Of a DNA stretch of 64,000 nt, positions 13,901 to 27,772 are shown in pieces. How positions within the stretch are numbered: the stretch's first letter is position 1; each line of letters starts with the position of its first letter. The notes under the pieces were generated by a model. That model was not told the origin of the DNA and did not search any database. It saw only the letters and a program-made list of their open reading frames with translations. The stretch comes from Pampus argenteus (lineage: Eukaryota > Chordata > Actinopteri > Scombriformes > Stromateidae), in the NCBI GenBank assembly GCA_036937835.1, contig CM072862.1, forward strand, positions 9,155,501-9,219,500, given 5' to 3'. The translations under genes were made by a program, and so were the position numbers.

Positions 13901-16900
13901 ATGCACATACAGTAGAAAAAAGACTATGAGGAATAAAGGTGTAACAATTGTACATTTAAAAGGAAGGAAAGAAGAAATAAATTATACTCCAAGTTTTTTT
14001 GTAAATACTGTGTACAGTACCTACGGGGTACAGTAGCAGGAACCTAAATTTAAGTTTGGGACTATGATCAAAACAGCTATCATTTGCATCTGCTTGGTCA
14101 GAACATAAGCTTTGATGGTAAATAGAAATTAATATAAACTAATCCCAACAGCAGAAATGACTCATTTGCATACTAAAGTGCAAAGGCTAGACTTTGTACG
14201 ATTATATCTCATTATTGCATTATTTCCTGGAGTTGGTTCCACAATAACAAATTCCAGTTTGTACTGTTTCAGTGCATTCATACATGGGGATAAAGTTATA
14301 ATAAATATTGGTTCAAAGTATCTTCCCACCATGGTGTTGGTTTTCATAGCTCTTTAAACAAAACTTTCGCTGATTGTACTAACAAAAATATAATCAGATG
14401 ACATAAATAAATCGTCCAGTCCAATACTGTTGTCTTCAGAAACAGAACTGATTTATGTATTATATTATGAAGCGTTAACGTTTTGTTTTGTTTGGTGAGC
14501 TGCACCAAACTATAAGTACACATTAAAAAATTACTGCAATCTTATTAATAATACACAACCATGACATTGCTTAACTGAGCCATTAAATATGCATATGCAC
14601 ATTGGGATACAGACTTTTCACTGATTTATAAAACACTCTCCACTAAATGCTCCCAAGGAAAGAAAACGGCAATGGGCCAAGTTAGAATTTAGAAGATAAC
14701 CGATATACAAAACTGGAGGTAGATAAAACAAAATAATATTACCTTTTGTATGCAAAAACGATTCATTATCTACTATACATGCAAACTACAATAAAAACCA
14801 ATTTTAACACAACCCTTTCTATTGTGAAAATGTAGATACGTTTACAGAGTGAATATATTTGTACTACTATCATTGCCTCCCCGAATGCAATGCATAAAAA
14901 CCACCAATGAGGTGGTGTGAAGATAGAAAGAAATGGCCCATCATGGTCTTTACAAGAATCTGCCCCTGATGTTGGCTGAAGCCCCATCTACAGGCATCAC
15001 TAAAAAATAGAGATGCTTTTAGGTTGGTATAGGAACAGTGAATGAAACTGGAGAGCCAATCACACCCACTGTCCATCCCAGCCCAGTAGCATTGCCTCAG
15101 GACACAGCCTCTGGGAGCCCCCAACCAGGACTGCCTTCTCTACAGTAAGTGGTCTGTCACAAAGTTGCCAGGGGCTTCAGCATATGCCACCAAATCCCTG
15201 GCGTATCCCCCATGATAAACACAGACTCTACTAATGCAAGATTCTCTGTATGTACTGTATATATGTCTGTCTGTCTGTACCTCAGCTCGACCTTCAGCTG
15301 GCCTACTCCTCCTGCTCCTGCTCACCACATTTTGCTTCATGGCTGAATGAAGCTACACTGCTTGCCTCAGTACATGTGATGAAAAAAAAGAGAGCAAAAA
15401 AGAGAGAGACCTGCTTATTTCTCCTTGACCTTAGGGTTTAAAGAAAGAGACATTTGTTCTGGGAGTTCAAAGGAAGCAATGCAAGCATGAACTGTTCACC
15501 AAATGTAGAATCTAAGAGTATGTGTGTACAAGCAAACAGGTGTACATCTATACATGCATATACACTCCAGATACTCTTGGACATGCACTCAAAGACACAC
15601 AAAACATGCACACGAACATGGTGCTCCATCTTGCATTCCCTTTGTGAACTGGAAAGTCAAAACTTTTATTATTGTAACAATGTCCTATCCTAACGTTGTC
15701 TATAGTACAACAGTTGACATTTGTCTTGTTTTACATTGACAATAATGGCACTAGGGTATTGCTGTAGGAGTTTGTTTACCTTACTAGGAAAAGGATGTGG
15801 CATTTGACAGATACTGTAAGCATGGATAATTTTGCACATGGTTTATATATACATTGAGTCTGTGAATAGCCTGATGTTACACACCGGATACAGGTGGCAG
15901 CATGCACCTTTAATGTTGGTTTGTAGTCAACCGCTCAACCCAAATAACCAAGAAGAGGAGGTTTATATATGGTTTTTCCCTGCCGAGAAGAAGGCTGGCC
16001 AAATCAATCCGGGGGATCATGCGTGTGTCATAAACACCTCTGCATTCTGTAAATTTATCAAGTATTGTTCAAGTCAAATGAAATCAGCTACCACCAAAAT
16101 TAAAAATCTCATTCTGTGAGAAACACTGGATATAGTATAACCAGCTCTTCCACTCAGTGTTATGACCATATGTTATAATCACTGTTGGTGTATATTCATT
16201 TTCCAACATATAAACTTAAACTTACTGTAATGGCAGGGTTCTAAGCCATTTACCTAAACAGTCTGTAAAGACTGCTGAGTGAAAACAGCAGCACTGAGGA
16301 GCTGACCTATGAGCCTTGGCAAACAAATATTTCCATGTATTTATTTGTGTTGACTTTGTTTGTACTAAATGCATGCCTACTGCCAGTAAAGCATGCCATA
16401 TCCCACGCAGTACCTTATGTACTGAATCACAATCACAGAAAGACGCATGGTTCTTCTTTATTCTCACAATGGCCAGTGCCTCAGTTTGTGTCTGCCATTC
16501 TGTGGGCATCTAACATAATTACAGGGCTTTGTAGGTTTGTATAGGAGTATTGGGGCTAGATAAAGCTGTCATTATTGTACACATACACTGACACACAAGC
16601 CCAGCACCGGGTACAATGCAATCACTACAACTGTATTATCTTTCCTGTACAAGTCTATAATTAGTTTTTCCCTTGTTACAAAATGGGCATATGTTTCATG
16701 AAAGAATGAAAAGAAACAGATTACTTCAAACCTTAACCCTGTCCTATTTCTCGAAGATAGTTTTATAGCAGGCACAGATAAGAGGAGAGCTACAGGGAGG
16801 GACTTTATAATGTGTCTCGATATCAGGGAGTATGTGGGGAGTTCAGAAGCAGAGTAGAATGAGGAGCCCCGAGGCTTACGTCTTCAAATCACAGCTTTCC

Positions 16901-19629
16901 CAAGCACTGTCTCTGCTTTATAACACTGAAGATGTTAGATGAATGACAATTAGTTTTGACAGTGTACATTCATAGATGCTTTTACAGTATGTGTGTATGT
17001 TTCTGTGTGTGTGCATTATACGCACCGAATAATATCAATAATACCAACTTGTATCATCTCTGATGGCTTCTGTCCAGGATAGTGCAATTAGTTTACAATA
17101 CACTTCGCCTCTCATATCTACAAGGTATTTTAGGAGTGAAGGGGTTTATGCTGGCATCCATAAAACATAAAGGGGTCACATTTAATTGCAAGAGAAAGAG
17201 GAGATGAGACAAGACTAATTATCTTTATAGCCTGACGGTAATATTTTATTTAACTTCAGCACAGGGTTCTTCACTATGTTGGCCAGCGGGCAGTGGACAG
17301 AAGATTTACTCCTGGGAGTGCAGCTGAGCAGGTTTTTGCAGCTGCTTTGATTCCCACATCAACTGCTAAAATGAAAGCAGTAATACAGATATCTGTACGG
17401 ATATACAGATGTGATGTATATCAAATACAAAAGGTAATAATTTTACATACACATATTTGTCATCCCCCTAATTTTCTCTCTGTCTGTACATGAGTTGCAA
17501 AACTAGTGGCCAGATTTATAAATGTAGCCATAACACTGATAAAATGCCAAAAGTCTGGGACAAGAAAGCAGTCAGGAGGAGACGTAAGAGAGAGAAGATA
17601 GAGGAGAAAGAAAAAAAAGAAAACTAAATTGAGTGAAAAACCCAAGACCAGAGAAGAGGGCGGGAGAGTGGTGTCATGGGAGCTGAGAGAGGCTAGTGCC
17701 ACGCTATTGAGCGCCTGGAAGAGCACAGTCTCTGATTTCTTCTCTTTCTGCTTTTTTCCCTTTCAAAGAGCACTTGAAAGGTCTTCTGAGGTATCGAGCA
17801 GTGGTGAGTGCTTGGTGAGGCGAACTGGGGCTGCGAATGGGCAGGGCTGGGTAAAGTAGCTCCCTCTTCCTCTATCTAACGCACAGAAGTGGAGGACTCA
17901 GAGGTCCAAAGGCCTAGTGGCCCAGAGCTCTAGCCAAGCGTCTCTGAGGGGCCTTCAGTGGGGCAGAGGTGGAAACTGGAGGTATGAGTCTGGGCACCCA
18001 GAATGAAGGCTAACTACAAAAGCTGCCTAAAAAGTATCCACGCTTGGAAAAAGGAAAGCAATGTTGATACATATTTCAAAAGACAGTTCCAGTAGTTTCT
18101 CACTACTGATAACAATCTGCAATATTTTCTCAATGTTCTATTTGGCAAAACACAAATAACTATAATTGATAATAATGATAATAATACTGAAATACAGTGA
18201 GTATCCCTTTAATACTGCTTATATTCTGAAATGTGAAGCACCTAAAACTCAACATTGACAATGTCACCTATCAAAAAGTAACTGATGCCAGTATGTTTAT
18301 ATTCAAACTGTATATATTATGTACTGTACATATTAACCCATGCTATCTACATTTCTGTCATAACTTAAGTAATTATGACACTTATTTTTTTAATGCAACC
18401 CGCATAACACTGCTAAATTAAAGTGGACTAGAAGGCCGTATTGACACAATATAATTGATCAAAACAGCAGCCAACCTTTGAACAATCAATCCTTTGGGAG
18501 TAACTTCAAACAGTATCAATTATAGAAATCGGCTCATAGGAGTAGAGTCAATTCCCTATCAATAAAGTATTCAGCGGCAATCGCCAGGAGATTAGGGGAG
18601 AGATGAGCCAAGTGCAAACCCACAGGGCTGCCTAAATCTACTGCATGCTTGGTGCTTCATTAAACTAAGTAGCTTCAGATGATCAAACAGGAGGTATTCC
18701 AATCAAACACTGCATAGAGCTACAGTAGCAGAAGCTGCTAATACAGTGTTACCCTGGAAAATAGCTTTCAAGGCTTGACTGAAGCATGCAAAGTGAAATG
18801 TGGCAATACAGTTCTACAATTTCAGTTACTCTGTATCTTTTGTTATGCTGCAAACAAGTTTTAACAATTTAAACAAACAGATCTAGAAAGACTGTGAAAA
18901 TAGGAAAGGTCCCCCGTTTTTAGGTCCCAAAATGACCACATGATAGGAAAAGCCCATAAATGGAAATGTCTGGTTCTAGTTTCAAGAGAATTATTGTATA
19001 TTGTATATTTTTAATTTACAAAGCTAAATAAAATCTACTATATCAATTTATCAGCATTAGAAATCACTACTCTATCACTAATATATTACTGTTATTTATG
19101 CAGGTTCAAAATAATTGTGCAGTGCTTAATAAAATACAATCCTCTCCATTTTATTAAGCCATTGATTGAGCTTCTCTCAGTTCTCCAATTTGATTGTTAA
19201 TTAATTTACAATGACTTCCTGTTTCATTAAAATAAAAACCATGGCTTGAACTGCTGACTTTGTAAGTGAGAACTCACCAGGCCACCAGGATGCTCTCAAA
19301 TAAATACTAATTTTGAATACATACATCTATTTGTATGGCCAAAAAGTCTTGAGACAACACAGAAAAATTAGCTTGTTTTTGCAGTTCACAGGAGTATTAA
19401 TCTTTAGCTCAGGCTTGTTAAACAATTGAAGCTCACTGTTATCAGAATCCCTACGGCTAACCCTTACAAAACAACACACAAAATACAGATGCACAATGCA
19501 TACATTCACTCACATGCATGCATATAAGCACACACCTACTTCTCCACAGTATCAGCATTACACTCTATAGATCTATTGACAGAGCCATGCCATATCAATG
19601 ACACCTTCAATCTTTACAGGCCCTTCTCC
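7941..19629. other. Non-coding, presumed irx6 upstream desert
   Basis: About 11.7 kb of AT-rich DNA. Open frames are short (under 100 codons) and lack domains. There are short purine runs near 11460 and 17590 and an imperfect ATA repeat near 18165. No RNA gene was recognised. Confidence 0.6.
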
Positions 19630-20030
19630 CTGAAAGCCTCTGTTGCGACACAATCATTACAAATTGATTGCAAAATAGCTAACAATCATGATTAAATCAT
19701 TAAATTCTTGTCTACGCTTCAGAGAATGGGAAGAAAATTAACTTCCCACCAACCTCATTTTTTTAACACGAAATAATGATTTTCTGCCAGTCTAATTACA
19801 AAGCCAGCATCTGATCAAGCCCGCATCCAGAGGGGATTATCACATGCACCAGTATTAGACCTCATTACCAGCCTGAGTGCAGAATTATTACATCTTGTAA
19901 TTGGATGGTGAGATTTATATACAGATCAGGCTGGTTTCTGTAAGATTGTAATTACAGGCTTCGTTGGTTAGCTACTTATCACTCAGCAGTGGAGTGCAGG
20001 AAATCGGCGCGTGGAAGAGCATTTCATTAA
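19630..20030. promoter_or_regulatory. Candidate conserved enhancer-like element, homeodomain-site rich
   Basis: About 400 bp without simple repeats, unusually dense in TAAT/ATTA cores, including TGATTAAATCATTAAAT and the perfect palindrome TGTAATTACA (19947-19956). It resembles deeply conserved non-coding elements of developmental gene deserts. The call is by texture and context only. Confidence 0.38.
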
Positions 20031-21248
20031 CCCCTCACCCTGTCAGAGGGGAAAATCGCTGTACTTTCCATGTCTGTTTTAGGGACAACAGCATCGTTCA
20101 CACATCAAACAATTTATCACCACCTCCTTTGCCCCATGCCTGGTTAGAGTGGCTCTGACATTCGTGACATTCTCTTCAATGAGTGGGAATGATGGGAAAT
20201 TTGTCTGAATAAGCCATATGTTTTTATTAATGACTGAGCACTGAGTTCTTTAATTACCAATGTTAAGTTTGAATATAGCCAAAACCTCAGGTGCTTCATG
20301 AAGCACTACGCTCCAGACTTAGCTGGCTAGTGATAACTAGCTAAAAGCTTATTATACTGGGGTATCCATCCATTTGGCGTTACTCATATACACATAGGCC
20401 TACAGCTACAGTAAGAGACTACAGTATCCCCCTCCCACCTCTCCCTGGGCAAAGGCTCTTTTAGTTGCTCCAATAGTTGCCTTTAGCTCATGTAAATTAT
20501 TAAACACACTTTCTCTCCTTTTTTTTTTGAGGAGACCCTTAATTAATGGAGCGGGACGCTTGTTAAATACCTCGCTTTCCATGGCACAAATCTGCCAAAC
20601 GTGATTAGACAGGGCCAGCGTGCTTTAGTTCATCAGAGGAGCAAAAGAGAGAGATAGAGGGGCTTCTGCAGCCATTATCATCATTCCTCATCACAACTTC
20701 GCAATGGCTCTACTTACAAACAGGTCACTCTCGATAAACCAAAGTAAATCTGCTCTGACAATGTCAAGCTCCGACACATTTTACATATGGTAATAAATTG
20801 AAAACGGGACTGAGGAAAATCTTGAGGCAAATGAAATGAAAAATGACAGAGAGGAAAAACAAGAAATGTGGGTTGTAACGCTATGCTGCAATTCAGCAAG
20901 AAATGCCTTGATCCACATGTCAGGGTGACATTGGTGGGGAAGAAAAGAAAGCATCAGCACCTCTTTACAGTTAACACCCATACAACTTACTTTCTCTCTG
21001 CATATCACCAAACCCTCCCCCTAACAATCAATACAGGCCTACATTTTATGAGACAAGGAGTTAACTTGTTCAATTATGCCACAGACAGCTCTATTCTTTT
21101 GTAACAAGTAATCTGGGTAGTGAAATCAATAGTGACAGGCTCACGGCACGCTAGCTAATTTCATATTACCTCCAGCCAATGGCAGAGCAGCTCGTAATGG
21201 AGCTGTAGTTCCACTTCATTATAAGGAAGGAGGGGGGGATCAATACCA

Positions 21249-21640
21249 GCACTGACTCACACACGCCCACGTTAAACACACATACACACACAAGCAAAGA
21301 GACCAGGTCTGCTTCTCCACACAGACTAACACAAACACATACAGGCAGAGAGGGCAACTCTGCTACTTCAGAGCCCCCATGGGGCTACACAGAGCTGTCT
21401 GATGCAGGGCAGATGGGGCGGGAGTGGTTGGAGGTCCGGGGTCATAACACCACCCACCCTCACACACACACCTCCGAAATAAATTATACTTCCAATCATC
21501 AGTAAACAGGCGTGTGTGCATATACACACACACACAACCACCCGCAAATACACAACTCTCTTTTTCAAACTGTCACACAATCATGAGAGAAATACCATTT
21601 TAATTCACTGATCTACCTGTAAGCACACACACAAACACAC
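21249..21640. repeat. CA-rich degenerate microsatellite region
   Basis: Repeated short CACACA runs broken by unique sequence over about 400 bp; no gene. Confidence 0.75.
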
Positions 21641-23965
21641 AATTAAGACATGACTTCTTTGCAACAAGGTCAACAATCTAAATCAGTCGTTGACTACTGA
21701 GAAGGAAAGGAAAAAAACTAAGGGAGGATAACCTTCAGATGGCGGATCAAGTCTTTGACCTCTGCAGCTAATTACAAATTAAACTTCATATCTTCTTTTG
21801 TAAAAAAAAATATATCTCCATTCTTTTTTCTCATTATTGTTATCACTATATAGGATTAGCTAGGGACTAAGGGGATGATGTTGTCTAAGCCGATGTCAAC
21901 TGTACAATTACTCTACTCATCCATCCCTTTCCAAGAAAAATAAGACACTGTAGATTAAGATAAGCTGTCTTGAGAAAGAATGGGAATGTAAAGCCTTTGA
22001 CAATTACTAAGTGCACATGGCACAGGCTGATAATTGCACTTGGTAAACAAACTAAATACTCATTAGATTCAATTCTGACATTCCTTTTTCATAACTTCCT
22101 ATTATGCAATTTGTATTTATTGCACTCATTAATAATCTTTACCTGGTTAGGCTACAAACACCGTGACAGCAACATCATTTAGCTTTAGTAAAGGGCACTC
22201 GCAGAACGCAGGGCTATGTGAGAACACATCTCAACTGTGTTAGGCGAGAACCCAGTTAAATGCATTTTAATCTAAATATGCCTCAATATGCTTTATTGTT
22301 CTCCTTTAATTTCCTCGCCACTATTCCATATGGAGCACCAGTTATCAAGCAGACAGGCTTTATGAGCTCGACTGAGTTGTGCAATACTGGGGCTCATCAG
22401 CCCTCAGCAGGTTGGCAAGGTCTCAGCACAGGCACAGGCCAGTAGCAAATGCCTGAGTTTTGGTGGGAAAGTATTTAAGACACAGCTATTCACTGGAGTT
22501 TCAAACATTTATTACCAATTAGGTGCACACAGCATCCATCACATGCTAAAATAAGAGTTTACTTATATAAAGTTTTATTGTGTGCATCACTGTGGGGTTT
22601 CCCATAGGGATCTGCCAGTTGTTACCATTTAAAGTCAGTGTGCATTAAAGGCACATACTTTTTGATGTGCTTGTTCTAATGTACAAATGCCTTGTTCAGA
22701 ATATTGTCATTTCCTTCTTGTTTTGCCCATTTTGTTGGAGAATTTGGGGATGTAAGCACTATGTGTGTAAGCAAGGAATCTGGCTGGGCAGGAACATTTC
22801 TCCCTATGGCAAGCTGTTTTATCATTTATTAGCTTGACTAGATTCACACATTGACTACTAGATACAGATTAAAATTGTGTATGTCAACTCAAAACAAAAA
22901 CGTAGGATATCCCTAATTATATGTCAACAAAAACAATAAAATTGAATCAGTCCCTTCAGGATCCTTGAGCTTTTTTTCTTTGATTGATTAATTAATTAAT
23001 GAATAGTTAAAATATTATTTACTGATTTCAAAGAGTTCAAATTCAGATTCTTGGCCTTGTAATAGTTTCTTGACTAGCAAAGAAGAGATGATTGTCAGCT
23101 TGAAGTGAAAGTACCACCATTTAGCAAATACTGAAAAAAGAATTTTAGGTTGTGTTGAAGAAATACTGTAAGGGACCGGCTTACTTTTCCAAACAAGGTC
23201 ATTTGTGCCTTTGGTGCAGCAAGAATGTGAATGATTTTGACATTGTCAACTAGCCTGAATGATAATTCAAGATACTTATAAGAGGTATCTTTTTAAATCA
23301 AGTCACCAGCAGTTTCTTTCAATGTGACAGTAGGTAGCTTCAAACCAGGAGTCACTAATACAACGCCTTACACCGCCTTACAAACGTGTCTACACAGGAG
23401 GCATAGCATGAGCAGTATATGAGCAGAGCTGCAGCAGCAGGTGCTTTGTATGTCTACGAAGGATTCATTCAGACGCAGTGGTGAGTGTAAGTCATCCCTG
23501 TTTCAGCAATGCCCATAGCCCAATGCACAATTTAAGTATTTATGTGTGAAGTGGAAGTGAATGAAATACAAGCCATTACGTGGCCAGACTGTACAGAGAT
23601 GTATCTGTTCCATAAGTGAGACAGACAACTGAAAACCGTGGCTGAAACGTTTTATGTGCGGACACTGCATTAGACATGATCCCTCAATGCCTTCCCACCT
23701 GCAAATTCTGCCAACTGGGCTCCCAGTCAAACCATAAAACATCACTGCCAGGAATGAAATCTGGTTCTCTGTGGTAATTTTTTCCCTCCCCTCTACCCAT
23801 GTGCCCACATTTCTCATTAGTTTGAAAAACTATGGCAAAAGGAACAAACAATGTTTGTTTGTTTTAAAAACTACTATTTCTCATTAAATTAAAGCATATA
23901 ATCAAAGATAGAATTGATTAAATCAATGTTATGTTTTTGCTAACCTCTGTTTCTTATGATAATGG

Positions 23966-23994
23966 TAATAATAAAAATAATAATAATAATAATA
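23966..23994. repeat. (AAT)n microsatellite
   Basis: Short ATA/AAT repeat with one A-rich interruption. Confidence 0.85.
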
Positions 23995-24049
23995 TCAGAG
24001 TAGATTACAGAACGCAATGTGATTTAATAGATATATAGAAAACAGAGGG

Positions 24050-24480
24050 AAACACCTTTCACTGGTCTTCATGCATGCAGGCAGACTCTCTCCCATTTTC
24101 ACCTCCCATTATCTGATTAGCCTCCCATTTCTTCCCCATCAGTGCAGTGACCTGGATTTCAGGAGGATAGTGATGGTCAGCCAGGGTGGGGTCTGGTGAG
24201 CGGGGCCAAACCATTTGGGGGTGGCGGAACCATAAATCAGCAGCAGCGGGAGAGAGGAGTGAGGGGGATTTATAAAGATGTTGTGCTCAGCCAGCCCACT
24301 TGTGGACACTGTGATGAATTCACAAGCACATTGCCAAGGCAAACTACTTCATTATACCATGGCCCAGTGGTCATTAATCTCCCTGGGAGGCCAGCATCCT
24401 GGGGGATCGCCAGACCAGAGAATTTATTCAGGCCTGGAGGTACCCATTTCATTAGCCATTCAATCTGTTCAGGCTCCCTC
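24050..24480. promoter_or_regulatory. Candidate conserved enhancer-like element
   Basis: Non-repetitive stretch with CTGATTAG, GGTCATTAATCTC, TTTCATTAGCCATTCAA and GC-balanced blocks between them. Open frames on both strands overlap here, but none looks coding. Inference from composition and position in the irx6 upstream desert. Confidence 0.32.
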
Positions 24481-25999
24481 TCTTTCTCTCATACACTCTT
24501 CATTATTCTCTCTGTCTGTACTTGCTATCATCTTAGTTCACATTATCTAATAAATAGCAGCTCAATTCCTTTCTTTTTCACTCTGTGTAACGTCTTTATA
24601 ATTACAAGTTGCACATTAACCAAACATTCTCACATGTGGTAATTGCATTTAAATTCTGGAGTTTTTTTACACATTGGTTAGATTTGGCTGTGGTTTTGTT
24701 GAATTTTTTTATTCCTTTATAATAGCAACAATAGAGATGTAACAGGAAACGAGGGGAGAGAGAGATACGGCACAACAGGCACTAAAAGTCCACTGTTGGA
24801 ACCAGATGTTGTGGTTATGCAGCATGTATCTAAACCAGTAGGCTACTAGGGCATGTCACAGCTGCTACATTTGAATGTCATAGTATATACCTGTTTGTTT
24901 ATATGTGGGTGCATGGATGTTTACATCTTAAAAGGTTTTTGTTAAACAAGTGATAAAAGGCAGCCAATCTATGACTTTCACTTGTCAGAAAATGTCCCTT
25001 CTATACAGTATATTCACACAACTATGTGTACTATGCATTTATAGGTATATATTTTTGCACAAAAAAAAGGAGTAAAAATAATGATGGTTTGGGTGAAATA
25101 TTTTCTCTGCAATCCTTTAACCAACATGTATATGGGAGTGCATAAACAGCTGCATTTATGCATTTGCACTGCTGGTTCAACACTGCAAGTTCAGGCACAA
25201 CAGACAAACTGCTAGTCTTTATGAAGAAGAGGTGAGGCAGAGGTTAGACAGAGAAAGGATTCCCAGAGGTAAACCCTCAACTGCTGGCTACTTCACATTG
25301 TGTAATGGTGTCATTACTGGGGGCAAGTGCTGCCGGCCCAACATGTTATGGGTGAGCCAACATCCAGTGATTACTTATTAATGCTGGGACTCCTTATTCC
25401 ACACACATATAAAGAAAACAAATATGCCATCCCCTCTGTCTATTACTGTGATCAAACAGATGCACCTGGACACAGAAACACAGCTCTACACAAACACTTA
25501 GCCATGCGTGTGCACAAACACCTACACACTTCAAGGTGAATCAGGGTTGCTTTTGACGTGAATTCTAGAAAATATCGATATTTATCATCAGTTGCTGCTT
25601 GCTAAGCAAATGATGATCATTGTAAAGGCAACATGTGGAACTGCCAATTGGTAACACTCACCTGTCTGACACAGCCACACACACAGACACACTAATGCAT
25701 AATATTCTTCTTGTCTGGCACACACATAAACACTGGCTACACACACACACAGCTCAGGAAACATGACATAGATCACAGTGAATTCCTCCGATGTTGTGAG
25801 GTTTGTAATACCACCATGTCTGCCAAGCGCACTAACACTCTCATTCTGTTATCATGTGATCAGAGCTTGCATCTCAAAATGTAGGGAAACTTCATCTTTC
25901 TATCTTGCTCCTCTCCCTGAAGAATTTAACCATATATATGTGGAATAATTTCATCAACCATGCCGTGTCCCGGTGGACCCCTTCCACTTTAAACACTTA
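24481..25999. other. Non-coding, nothing recognised
   Basis: AT-rich with scattered CACA runs near 25670-25750; no gene. Confidence 0.6.
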
Positions 26000-26230
26000 A
26001 CGGGCTAAATAAATAATGATGGCTTGCGCACTGTGTGTGTGTTAACGTTAACGGCACCAGCCACTAGCCCTAGGTCCCACAGCAGCAGGAGTCCTTAAAG
26101 CGAATAATTTGCTTCCGCTCAGACCGCCACACCGTAGCCATTCGCCAAACAGATTATGGGCCTTTAAGTAGCAGCCAGGCCTGAAATGTGACTCTAGGGC
26201 TCATGGGCTGTCTGGGAGGAGGCAAGACTC
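26000..26230. promoter_or_regulatory. Candidate regulatory element with an HNF1-like palindrome
   Basis: Contains the perfect 12-bp palindrome GTTAACGTTAAC (26041-26052) followed by non-repetitive, moderately CpG-containing sequence up to about 26230. The palindrome resembles paired HNF1 half-sites without the usual spacer. Confidence 0.28.
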
Positions 26231-26517
26231 CTTAGAAAGAAACAGTGGGGTAGGAACAGACAGAGATGGAGACTACAAGTTAGAAGAAATATTAATATTT
26301 CTACCAATATAGAAATATTCTACCAATATGAAGTTCAAAGAGACATGTAGAAAGAGGTAAGATGTTGGGGGAATTTACAAAGATAAACACACTTAAAAAG
26401 AAGCTGCTTTACTTCATGGTTGCATACCTCAGCAACCATGATCATTGCCTGCAGTATGGGACCAGTATGAATGGTTTTCTATATGACAGGAGTAGCGGAG
26501 TAGGAGATGATGCTTAC

Positions 26518-26628
26518 CTTGATGACATATTGCAGGTTTAACTTCTCCCAATTGATGTAAAGGCCTGTCTCCTGCACCTCTTCATCGAACCAGTTCACAG
26601 TAGCTGCCTCCCATTTTACCGTTCAATC
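26518..26628 (-). other. Candidate internal exon (minus strand), 111 nt, unrecognised
   Basis: On the minus strand the acceptor tttgcttgtttag precedes GATTGAACGG, and the end TCATCAAG is followed by the consensus donor gtaagc. Spliced to the 28320 donor it would read MADAGLNGKMGGSYCELVR and stop. In the other phases a stop occurs within the first few codons, although one frame is then open for 34 codons. A spliced non-coding RNA, a micropeptide transcript or a decayed exon are all possible, and two good splice sites 111 nt apart can also arise by chance. Confidence 0.3.
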
Positions 26629-27146
26629 CTAAACAAGCAAAAAGAAGATAAGGAAAAAAATAACTAACCTCATTAACCAAATTCAGTTAGACAGGTCTCT
26701 AAACATATTAAGGATCAACTCCAGAAAATGTTTAACGATACATTGAAATACTGACTTTTTCACAAAGAAGTTGGATTATTTCCACTTCTAAGTTCTTAAA
26801 TTAGCCTTCTCCCTTATTGAAAAAGATGAAGTTGGTTTAAACATTACTCACTCTTCTCTCCAACCATCGACTCTGACATCCCCTGCTCTCTGTGCATTTA
26901 CAACCTCACAAATATCCCCATCCACAACTAATACAACAATCCTTGCTCTAATCAACTCCCACAATACTGTCCCATCCCCCCTCATAAATTTAAAGTCATT
27001 TTACAGTGAACACAGATGAAAAAAATGTGTACTCCATAAGATTAAAAACAAAAAAAATGTTCTGCCATTAGTATAAGGCGAAAGTATCTATTGAGATACA
27101 TAATACTTTCTATATAGTGATCAAATTGCCAGATAAAGGTCTTAAC

Positions 27147-27178
27147 ACGTGTATGTGTGCGTGTGTGTGTGTGTGTGA
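27147..27178. repeat. (GT)n microsatellite
   Basis: Interrupted GT repeat beginning GTGTATGTGTGCGTG. Confidence 0.9.
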
Positions 27179-27746
27179 TAAAGTCTGTTCACAACCCTCG
27201 TACTGGGTTTGGAGCTTACAATGATAAGCCCATTACGATATCAGGCTTTAATTCAAACAGCTTTCCTGACAAAAAATAATCAATAACATATTTCCCTAAA
27301 CCTTTTCTTCTTGTTTTTCTTTGTAAGCTCAGCACGTTCTGAATCAACTTTACATCCTCAGTTTTAATCCAGAGAGCACCAGGCTCCAGTAAAACCCAGG
27401 AGAAAGCAAGAAGAGACCATAAGTTGATCTATCATGCCATCTTCTCACTGGACAGAAACATCAAATCCCCCTGAAATGACATCTGAACATCAATACATGG
27501 TCCCCGCCCCTCCAATGTGACAGTAAAAGCTGTATTGATTTCCACCCAGATTAAAGATGCTGCTGGGAGCAATTTAAACATACAAGATGAAGTGTCCCGG
27601 CATGATCATGAGTGATGTCTTTCAGCATGTATAATCTCACATTTTGAAGAAGCAAAGGTCTCAATTATGGCCTCAGAAAAATCCAAACATTGGAGAAAGA
27701 GCAAGACAGAGAGGTAAGATTGACTATAAAATGTCAGAAAAACAAA

Positions 27747-27772
27747 TTATATATATATATATATATATATAT
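27747..27772. repeat. (AT)n microsatellite
   Basis: About 13 uninterrupted AT units. Confidence 0.95.

Larger units (their letters stand above)
20031..24049. other. Non-coding, presumed irx6 upstream desert
   Basis: No gene seen. The block at 20500-20720 (TTAATTAATGGAGCGGGACG and following) has some enhancer-like texture but is weaker than neighbours. Includes the CA-rich region and the AAT repeat. Confidence 0.55.

Noticed and set aside
24196..24642. 148-codon open frame on the + strand
   Set aside because: Other frames on both strands are equally open here, the C-terminal half is a hydrophobic low-complexity translation of TCTC/TTAT-rich DNA, and no domain is seen.
26518..26618. 34-codon open frame (WEAATVNWFDEEV) within the minus-strand candidate exon
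   Set aside because: An in-frame TGA lies at codon 2 of the exon as spliced, so the frame cannot be entered from the acceptor; kept only as a possible non-coding or decayed exon.
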